From an uncultured Porphyromonadaceae bacterium (GTDB lineage Bacteria > Bacteroidota > Bacteroidia > Bacteroidales > Paludibacteraceae), in assembly GCA_949285425.1 (NCBI GenBank), contig CASEAJ010000047.1, positions 1 to 64,000 of the forward strand: a stretch of DNA of 64,000 nucleotides, read 5' to 3'. The notes under the pieces are model-generated. The model was given only the letters and a program-made list of their open reading frames with translations, searched no databases and was not told the origin of the DNA. Both the position numbers and the translations under genes were made by a program. Numbering within the stretch: the first letter of the stretch is position 1; every line of letters starts with the position of its first letter. Shown here in pieces: positions 27,009 through 36,400 of the stretch.

Positions 27009-30000
27009 ATGAGCAAAAGGTTACGTGTTGTGCGGGCTTGTCTTTTGGGCTTTTTCTTGTTGAGTATGCCAATGTCTGCCCAACAGTTAATTCAGATTCC
27101 TTATAATTGCGGGTTTGAAGATGTGGCGGAATATACCCAATGGGTGTTGAATTATGGACCGGATGGTGCAAATTGTGCAGAAAGATGGATGGTGGGCAAT
27201 GCGGCCCGAAGCGAAGGCCGTTCCGGATTGTATATATCAAATGATGGCTTTTCTGCCGCGTTCGGAGCAAATGCCAATATCGTAATAGCCTATCGTGAGT
27301 TTTCTGTGCCAACACACATCCCTTATGATATTTCGTTTGACTGGAAGTCGATGGGACGTCAGGGAGAATCGGATTTGTATGTGTTGTTGTTGCGTGAGAG
27401 CGATGCAATACCTGTGTCGAATGCTTCTTCTGGTATGGCAGGAAATGACATATTAAGTAACAGGAGATTTCGTTTGTCCAATTCTTCCCGTTGGCAAAAC
27501 GAATCGTTTCAGGAAACACTTCAGCCGAATGAACGCTATCGTTTGGTGTTTGCCTGGGTAAACAACAATCGTGATACGACCAATGTAGGTATGTCGGGAG
27601 CTTGTATTGATAATATACAAATTGTGTCTACCAAATGTCGTAAACCGGATCGGCTTACGGTAGATGCATCGTGTGATACGACATTTATTTCCTGGTCTGG
27701 TTCTTCCGAACAGTATGAGTTGGAATACAAGTCAATGTCCGACATGCGATGGAGTAAGTTGGGAGTCATTTCAGAAAGAAAATATGAGTTATTTGGTTTG
27801 GCAGAAGGGTCGTATGCGTTTCGTGTGAGAGGTATTTGCGATGCCGATACCAGTGCTTATGTGACAGTGAATGCCGTGTCTGTGTTTTGTCCGGAGGAGC
27901 ATTGCATTAATTACGTGGCGTTGGGAGACAATAATGTGGTACAGGCAATGATAGGAACAGCTTCGAACCAGTTCCAGATACAGCAATTAGTTGATTATGG
28001 TTCGGATGATATACGAAGCCGTCATACGGTGAATTGGATTCCTGATGAATTTGACCCCCGGACCGGAAACAGACTTCGGACTATACCGGAAAACGAAGTG
28101 GCATCGGTGCGTTTGGGAAATTGGGATAATGGAAATGAAGGCGAAGGTCTGGTGTTTCCTTATTTGGTCGATCCGGATATGAGTTTGTTGTTGTTGCGTT
28201 ATGCCGTAGTATTGCAAGACCCTGAACATAATGAAGCTGCTCAGCCTGGATTTTTGTTGGAAATTACCGATGCATCTGGTACTCCGATTGATCCGACTTG
28301 CGGGCGTGCGGAGTTTTATGCCGATCATACGGCCGAAGGGTGGCATGTGGTAGGTTCCGGTTCAAACATGGTGGTATGGAAAGACTGGACCACGGTTGGG
28401 TTGGATTTGTCACCTTATGCAGGAAAATTACTTTATATTCGTTTGTCGACTTGGGACTGTACGATGGGGGCGCATTATGGATATGCCTATTTTACATTAA
28501 ACTGTGCATCGGCAACCATTCGAACCAATAGTTGTGGAGACAATCCGGTAGCGACCATCGAGGCACCGGAAGGCTTTGTTTATGAATGGTATAATCCGCA
28601 TTATCCTGACAGTCTGTGGACGACCCCAAGTATAGAAATTCCAGCTACAGATACGACTACTTACTATTGCGATGTACGTTATATGGAAGACACTACTTGT
28701 GGTTTTACGCTTTCCACACAGGCTTATCCGCGTTTTCCGATTGCTGATTTTGAATATGAATATGTTGTGAACAATTGCCAGAATATAATTCGTATGAAGA
28801 ACAAGAGTCATATCATGACCATGTATGACGGTAATATAGAACATACCGATGAACCCTGCGAACAATATTTTTGGGAAGTACGTGATGCAGACGGTAAAGT
28901 TTTGGCAAATTCGTCAAAAACCAATCCTGAATTTGTTTGTCCGAATGAGGGAGGAATGTTCGATGTGTTTTTGTCTGCCTATATTGCTGAACGACAATGT
29001 TCTGCAGATACATTTTTAACGGTTACGTTACCGGCTATCGGTACAAAATACGACACGTTGCGGGTTGAAATATGCCAAAACAGACTTCCTTATATTTTTG
29101 GGGAAATGTATATTATGCAAGGAGGCTCCTATTGTGATACGGTACCGAGTTTGTTGACAGGATGTGATAGTATTACGACTTTGGAGCTAGTGGTTCATGA
29201 TCAATATGACATGCCGGTCGTTGTGGATACTATCTGTTTTGGAGATACTTATTCTTTTGCAGGTAAAACTTATGACAGAACAATGAAAGATGAGGTTTGG
29301 TTGAAGTCGGTCTATGGATGTGATAGCGTGGTAAGTCTGGATTTGTATGTGCGGGATGAAGTTACTTTTGATGCTGTCCCTACAGATGTGTTGGAAGGCC
29401 CGAATAGCGGACGTATTGACTTGCAAAATGTGTCGGTCTCAGACTATACTTATTCGTTGAACGGGGTGATGAATGCTCCATTAGTCGGATTAGCGGGTGG
29501 AGAATATACAGTAGTGGTATATAATGAATTTGGATGTGCCAGTAATCCGCAAACGGTGAACATTAACCAGGATTGTCTTGAAATTGAATTTGGTGAGGTA
29601 CCGGCGGTTTGTGGTGACGAACCGAATTTTAGTTTGGATTATACCATAGGGAAAGGGTTTGCTACGACTTACGATGTGTTGTTTGATAATCGGGCGAAAG
29701 AAGCCGGATTTACGGATATGGTTGGGGTCGTTGCCGATGGTGCCGTGTTGCAGGTACCTTTGCCTGCCGGTGTTCGACCAGGTTATTATACCATGACACT
29801 TTTGTTTGAAGATTTGTTGTGTGATACAATAGTTCATTCGGTTGATTTCACAGTGTTGTATCCTTCGACAGTTTTGGCTCAAAAATGGAATGATGTGATA
29901 GCCATACGTAATGCTGACAATAATGGTGGCTATGAATTTACGGCTTTCCAATGGTACAAGGATGGAGTACCTATTGATGGAGAAACGGGCTCTTATTTGT

Positions 30001-30344
30001 ATATACGAGACGGACAGTTGGATACAACGTCCGAATATGCAGTATTACTGACGCGGGCAGACGATGGGGAAGCTATTTTTACATGTTCTTTGATACCCGA
30101 AAAAAGGGCCGAGACCGACCTTTATCCCACTGTGGTGCAAACGGGGATGCCTGTTACAATTGATTTGACGGAAACTTCAACGGTGATGGTGTATGATGCA
30201 TTGGGACTTTGTCAACGGGTGGTGACTTTAACGGCTGGTGGAGGGCATCGTTTGGAAATAGCAGACACGCCAGGATATTATTTTGTACATGTCAGTCAGG
30301 AAAACGGAAATTCCCACTTGTTTAAGGTGGCAGTAGTGGAGTGA
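27009..30344 (+). CDS. T9SS surface protein with jelly-roll, Fn3 and CDS-type repeats (paralogue A)
   Basis: From the preferred start at 27009 the protein has 1,111 residues; an in-frame ATG at 26985 would add eight residues but lengthen the signal peptide n-region. After the signal peptide (LLGFFLLSMPMSAQQ) come a MAM/jelly-roll-like domain (32-200), an Fn3 module (211-294), a second beta-sandwich (299-504), a degenerate PKD-like domain (about 578-680, ending PNEGGMFDVFLSAYI), and adhesin repeats with the pattern IC-x-G...GCDS-(I/V)-V-x-L-x-L (681-785). The C-terminus (VMVYDALG...PGYYFVHV...FKVAVVE) is a T9SS type A sorting domain. It starts 48 bp after the barrel gene. Its domain order matches the 39350 gene. 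Confidence 0.8.
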   Translation: MSKRLRVVRACLLGFFLLSMPMSAQQLIQIPYNCGFEDVAEYTQWVLNYGPDGANCAERWMVGNAARSEGRSGLYISNDGFSAAFGANANIVIAYREFSVPTHIPYDISFDWKSMGRQGESDLYVLLLRESDAIPVSNASSGMAGNDILSNRRFRLSNSSRWQNESFQETLQPNERYRLVFAWVNNNRDTTNVGMSGACIDNIQIVSTKCRKPDRLTVDASCDTTFISWSGSSEQYELEYKSMSDMRWSKLGVISERKYELFGLAEGSYAFRVRGICDADTSAYVTVNAVSVFCPEEHCINYVALGDNNVVQAMIGTASNQFQIQQLVDYGSDDIRSRHTVNWIPDEFDPRTGNRLRTIPENEVASVRLGNWDNGNEGEGLVFPYLVDPDMSLLLLRYAVVLQDPEHNEAAQPGFLLEITDASGTPIDPTCGRAEFYADHTAEGWHVVGSGSNMVVWKDWTTVGLDLSPYAGKLLYIRLSTWDCTMGAHYGYAYFTLNCASATIRTNSCGDNPVATIEAPEGFVYEWYNPHYPDSLWTTPSIEIPATDTTTYYCDVRYMEDTTCGFTLSTQAYPRFPIADFEYEYVVNNCQNIIRMKNKSHIMTMYDGNIEHTDEPCEQYFWEVRDADGKVLANSSKTNPEFVCPNEGGMFDVFLSAYIAERQCSADTFLTVTLPAIGTKYDTLRVEICQNRLPYIFGEMYIMQGGSYCDTVPSLLTGCDSITTLELVVHDQYDMPVVVDTICFGDTYSFAGKTYDRTMKDEVWLKSVYGCDSVVSLDLYVRDEVTFDAVPTDVLEGPNSGRIDLQNVSVSDYTYSLNGVMNAPLVGLAGGEYTVVVYNEFGCASNPQTVNINQDCLEIEFGEVPAVCGDEPNFSLDYTIGKGFATTYDVLFDNRAKEAGFTDMVGVVADGAVLQVPLPAGVRPGYYTMTLLFEDLLCDTIVHSVDFTVLYPSTVLAQKWNDVIAIRNADNNGGYEFTAFQWYKDGVPIDGETGSYLYIRDGQLDTTSEYAVLLTRADDGEAIFTCSLIPEKRAETDLYPTVVQTGMPVTIDLTETSTVMVYDALGLCQRVVTLTAGGGHRLEIADTPGYYFVHVSQENGNSHLFKVAVVE

Positions 30345-30422
30345 TGAAAATTTAACGATGGTTCAAAGTATATGAGACTTCTATTTATATTCATATATTA
30401 TTAATTCTAAAAACATTTTTTT

Positions 30423-33400
30423 ATGAAAAAAGCTTACTATTTGGGGATAGTAATGGTTTTGTTTCTGTGGGGAACAGGAACCATTGTGTCTCAAACGATG
30501 GAGTATGCTCTGAATGAAAGTTTTGAGCAAGGGTTACCAGTTGGTTGGACACAGGAACATGTGTCCGGCAGTGTCGATTGGATAGCTGAAGCAGGAGGAG
30601 AATTCCCTTCTGGGGCAGCTGATGGAAATATGCGGATGGCATTACGCAATGAAACAGATCAGACGCAGGGTTTTGTAACTCGGTTGATTACTCCTGTGTT
30701 GGATTTGAAAGACATGTTTCAGCCAATCTTGATTTTTTCGCATGCCCAGGAACATAATTTGGGCGATGTGGATGAATTGCGTGTATATTACCGTACGTCA
30801 GCCTCTTCGCCTTGGGTACTATATGAAGAAGATGGAGTTTTCACAGATAGAATACGGACATGGCAGTCGGATACGATTATTTTGACAGCTGTAAGCAAAA
30901 CGTATCAACTGGCATTTGAAGCAAAAGACAATTTTGGACGTGGAGTGGTGCTTGACAAGGTGCAAGTACGGCCTATGCCGACATGTACGGATCCGATTAT
31001 TACATTGGTCGACATGGCAACAGCTTCTACTTTCCGGGTGAATTGGCGGGCTAGTTTCGACTCCGAAGATTATGCAGTGAAGGTATCTGCTTCCGTATTG
31101 GATGACCCGGAAACGGCAACCGGGGATGTGCTTTTAGTGGACACGGTGGTTGATACAGAGTCGTTATTAGTGGAAAATCTGGATGTAAATACGACCTATT
31201 ATGCTTACGTGAAGGCTAACTGTCCGGGTGAGTCGTCCGGGTGGACCGGAACCAGTTATCGGACAAACGCAAGTGTTGAATTGCCGCATACAGAACGTTT
31301 TAACTTGCCTGCATTGGATGGTTATTTGGATCGTGTCGATACATGGACTTGGGGTAATACTTGGGAAGACCGTGGTTCGGGAACGTTTTCTCCTTTTGTA
31401 AATACAAACACATCGGTTGGTACCTTGTATTATTATTCTCCTGACTCTACGAGGACCGTGGTATTTGCAGGCGCAAACAGTGTGACTACTCCGGTAGATC
31501 CGGGTGAGGCATGTTGGTTGATTTCTCCTGAATTGTTGGTAGATGATATTCGCAAAGTGCAAGTATCTTTTTGGGGTGGATGTTGGATTTATTATAAAAG
31601 GTATGAGCAGGAAGAATATGCCTCTTCATTAATTGTGGGCGTTATGGAAGATCCTACTGAAATTAATTCGTTTGTTCCTATTGATACGGTGAGTCCTTCC
31701 CGTTATAAATTTTTCGATGAATTTATTGTGCCGTTCGACCGTTATGAGGGTGCGGGAAAATATGTGGCTTTCGTATCGGCTTTCGACCAACAGAATCTTT
31801 TTTATTTAGACAATGTGACTTTCGATTATATACCGGCTTGTCCTAAAATAGAAAAAGTAGAGGTCGTGCCTTTCTTTACGTCAGCAAAAGTCACTGTGGA
31901 TAAAAAGGGGGCTGCTCAATGGGAAATTGTTGTGACGGACAAAGCGGTTTCTAATCCGGCAACAGTTTCAAGTCCGGTTTTCAAACAGACTAATATTACC
32001 GGAGATACCATAACGGTTACCGGATTATCCTCTATGAAAGACTATTATGTGTATGCACGTACTTTGGGTTCAGGCGAAGGTGGTGTATGGAGTAATGTGG
32101 TACAGTGTTGGACGTTTCCCACAGTAGAATTACCTATGATGACCAGTTTTGAAGCGGACGAACCGAGTGTTAGCATCCAGCAATATAATAAGTTTTGGGG
32201 CAGTAGTTATAAGCTTCCGGAAGTGGTGAGACCCTATCTTTTTGGAACAGGTACCGGTCCTCATAATCAGGCAAATGCTTCTTATTCTATCCCGCATACT
32301 GGGAATCAATCTCTGTATATCGCTCGAAATCTTCTTTCTGATGATAGCCCAGAAGATGGTGATGATGCTTGGGTGGCACTTCCCCCAGTGGATGATGTAA
32401 AACAGGTGCAATTGACGTTTTGGATGCGTTTGTATGGCTCGTCTGATACTTATTTAGGCACGTCTAAATTGGTCGTTGGGGTAATGGATAATCCGGCGGA
32501 CCTTTCTACGTTTGATACGATAGCCGTATTTGAGGCTGAAAGTTATGAGAAATATGAGAAATGTCAGGTTTATTTTGATGAATACAAAGGGGATGGTAAG
32601 TTTATAGCCTTGTGGGAACAAGAAAAATATACTTTAATCGATGATGTGGAACTTTCGTTGCTTCCGTCTTGTCCGGTTGCTTCTAATTTGCAGGCGACTC
32701 CGTTGGATGATGGACGGTCCGTACGTTTGGATTGGAATGGTAAAGGTGCGGAAAAATTCCGGATTTTAATCGATGAATTTGATATGACCGATACGTTGGC
32801 TATGGAAAATACGCCTTATGTGGCGATGATTGACACAGTGGTGGAAAATATATCTTCTTTGACAATAGATGGGTTAGAATTGATTACGAATTATTTTGTG
32901 ACCATCCGTTCCGAGTGTACGGATGATGTAAGTAGTCCGTGGTGGCCGCCGGTAGAGTTCAGGACGAGTTGTGTACCTATGCCGCTACCTTACGAAATGA
33001 ATTTTGACCAGTATCAGGAAGAGGAAATAGGAAGTAGTGTGAAAAAAGTTCCTGACTGTTGGGATACACAATGGGCTTCATATTCTTATTCGGGTTCGAC
33101 AAGCTATTATCCTTATATTTCTCAATCGACAACAATAGCATTTAGTCCGAAGAATTATTTGAATTTGAGTGGTGGATCTGGTAGTCCACGTCATCGCGAT
33201 TATGTGGTACTTCCCGAAATGGATGCCGATTTGTCGGAATTGCAGATATCGTTTATGATACAGCAATCGGGGCAGGCCTATGAGTTGTTGGTAGGTGTAT
33301 TACCCGATGAAACGGATACAACCACGTTTGTTCCTGTAGATACGATACGTTTGACCTCGTTAGAACATAGAAACAAATGGAGAGAAGTAGTGGTATCGTT

Positions 33401-36400
33401 CGATGGATATGTAGATTTGCCTCAGCGTGCACGTATCATGCTTCGATCTTCAAAATATGCATTAGAGTACAATTATATCGATGATGTGGTAGTGGATTAT
33501 ATAGCCACTTGCAATAAACCGGATGATTTGAAGGTTAAGAATGTTTCAAGTGATGAGGCTACCTTGTATTGGAGTAAGGGTGGTAACGAAACCAAGTGGG
33601 ATGTGATGGTACTTAAGACCGAAGATGTATTGCCTACAGAAGCGAAAGAAGAAGACATTGTACTTCATCGGGTTCACGAGGGTAATCCTGAAATGACTAT
33701 TACGGATGCGGATGGTTTGGATATCAATACCCTATATTGGTATTATTTGCGAGCCATTTGTTCGGAAAATGATACGACCGGTTGGACTATGTTGCCAGGT
33801 TCGTTCCGTACGGGTTGTGTTCCGTTGACTGCGGATGAACTGGGTGTGGAAACCTTTGAAAAGGATGCTAACAATTTTGATTGTTGGATTGTAGGTTCAG
33901 CAGAGGGTGAAAGTCCGCTTATACCCAATATGACTTCTTTATCTGGAACGAATAATACGACACCCGCATTGCACATGTGGACAAGCACCAAGTCGAACAG
34001 TCCTTATGCCATCATGCCGGAGGTGTTGGTGGATGACATATCTACCATGGAAGTGTCGTTTGATGCGACAAGGAATGGTGATGATATTCCGTTGGTGGTT
34101 GGTATCATTACACAGCCGGGAGATTTGACCACTTTTGTTCCGTTGGATACGATAGTGACGGAATTCAAGGATTACTTGCGCTATGTGGTTCGCTTTAACC
34201 GTTATCAGGGCGATTCATATGGAGATAAAGGGAAAAACGTAATGTTTTTGGCCTATTCTTCGGAAAGTGGAGAACACATATATGTGGATAATGTTAAGGT
34301 AGATACAATACCTTCTTGCTTAAGTCCGACAAAGGTGTATGCTGAAAATGTGACTGACACATCGGCCGATATCCAATGGGAAGATACGGGTGCGGGGTCG
34401 TACCGTGTATTCGTTAGTACAGAGCCGATCGAGGAAGATGGTACATTGCCGGAAAGTCCAGTGTACGATCAAACTCGGCCTGCCGGAACTGTATCGCTGA
34501 CCAATTTGTCTTCGTTGACTACTTATTACATGTATGTGCAGGCTGCTTGCGGAGGTGATGACCCAAGCGACTGGTCGTTCGAACGGAAGTTTACTACCAC
34601 ATGTCCGCCGAATTTTGCTTTACCTTATGAAGAAAAATTCGATGATTATGATACGGGTGGGCAAGCCATGCCGTGTTGGAACTATTTCTATTCAAGCGGT
34701 ACGGGCTATCCGAGTATCAATGCAACTTATAATAACACAGTAGATGGAAAGGCTTCCTTGTATCTTTATACTGGATCTACAAGCAAGTATTATTGTATGG
34801 CGGTATCACCCGAAATAGATGTGGAAGACATGTCTGCTTTGAGGCTATCGTTTGATGTTTTGCAGGCTTCGGCCATTACGCAATATCCTCGCCTTGTTGT
34901 AGGTGTAACACAATATCCTGATAGCTTGACACTCGACTCGTTTGTGCCGGTGGATACGATTTGTATTCCGGTTGACCAAGTGGATCCTATAACGAAAGTG
35001 TGGTATGCTTACCAATATGATTTGACTGCCATAGCTGCACTCGAAGGGAAAGAAAATTACAAACATGTGGTGTTGGCTGTGTCGCGCGATTTGAACCGTA
35101 GCTCAGCAACTGCTACGACGGGAACTAGTGGCGGTTTGTATGTAGACAATTTGAGATTGGATTTCATTCCTACTTGTGAACCCCCAGTGGATGTGATAGC
35201 AACCGATTATACAGAAGATGGCTTCACGTTGTCTTGGATAAATCCGGGAGTGGCGACACAATGGAATGTACAGTATGGACCGGTAGGCTTCGTTTTGGGC
35301 GAAGGGACGACGGTACAGACCAATGATACGGTGAAAGTACTTGAAGGCTTGCAACCGAACATGGAATATGATGTGTACGTACAAGCGGTTTGTGATGAAA
35401 ATGATGCCAGTGACTGGGTTTTTGTTCGGGGACGTACCATAGGGCAGCCTGTGACGGTTTTTCCTTATGAATGTGGATTTGAAGATGAAACGGAAAATGC
35501 CGCATGGTGGGCTGTAAATGGTGAAGCTACCAATAAATGGTATGTAGGAAAAGCGATTGCCAAGGATGGAGAAGGTTCACTTTACGTATCGAATGATGGT
35601 GGTGTGAGTGCGGTTTATACTGTGAGCTCGACAACGCCTCATAACGGTTCGAACTGGATGGCACGTACGTTGAAACTGGACAAGGGAGAATATACCGTTA
35701 CTTTTGATTGGACTTGTTATGGTAACACTTCGAGTGACTTTATGCGGGTAGGTTTGTTGCCGGGTGATGTAACCTTCGAACCAAGTGTTGGCTCTACCCA
35801 AGGCAAGGTACAGAATCTTGATGGTACGACTACGACGATGAGTGCTCTTTCTGGCGGGACTCCGTTGGATTGGATTGCTTTGGAAGGTGTGGATGAAGAT
35901 GGTGATCCGCTTTACCGTTTGACCGGTGTGGATACGACCGGTGTGGATATTGACTGGCGCACGAATGTGGTAAGGTTTACTATCGGTGAAGAGGCGGCGG
36001 GTTATTATAACCTGGTGTTTTATTGGCGTAATTCTTCAACAACGTCCAAACATCCGGAGCCATCAGCGGTGGTAGATAATGTGAAAGTTGAAAAAAGTAG
36101 TTGTCCGGTTGTCGTTGACTTACAAATGACCCAAATAGGAGACACAACTGTCAGTCTCGCCTGGACCGCTTTGGATGATACGCAAACTTCATGGAATATT
36201 AAGGTGCTTGACACCGAATGGGGTGTCGATAGTGTCTCGACGGCTCCGGACAGTGTTGTGGTGAAAACTATGGAAGCTACAGCCACGACATGGACCATTG
36301 ACGGATTGCAACCTTATACGCAGTATTATATTTATGTGCAGGGTGTTTGCGGTGGTAATTGGGCACGTTTGGATGTGAAGACTACTTGTTCGCCTGCGGA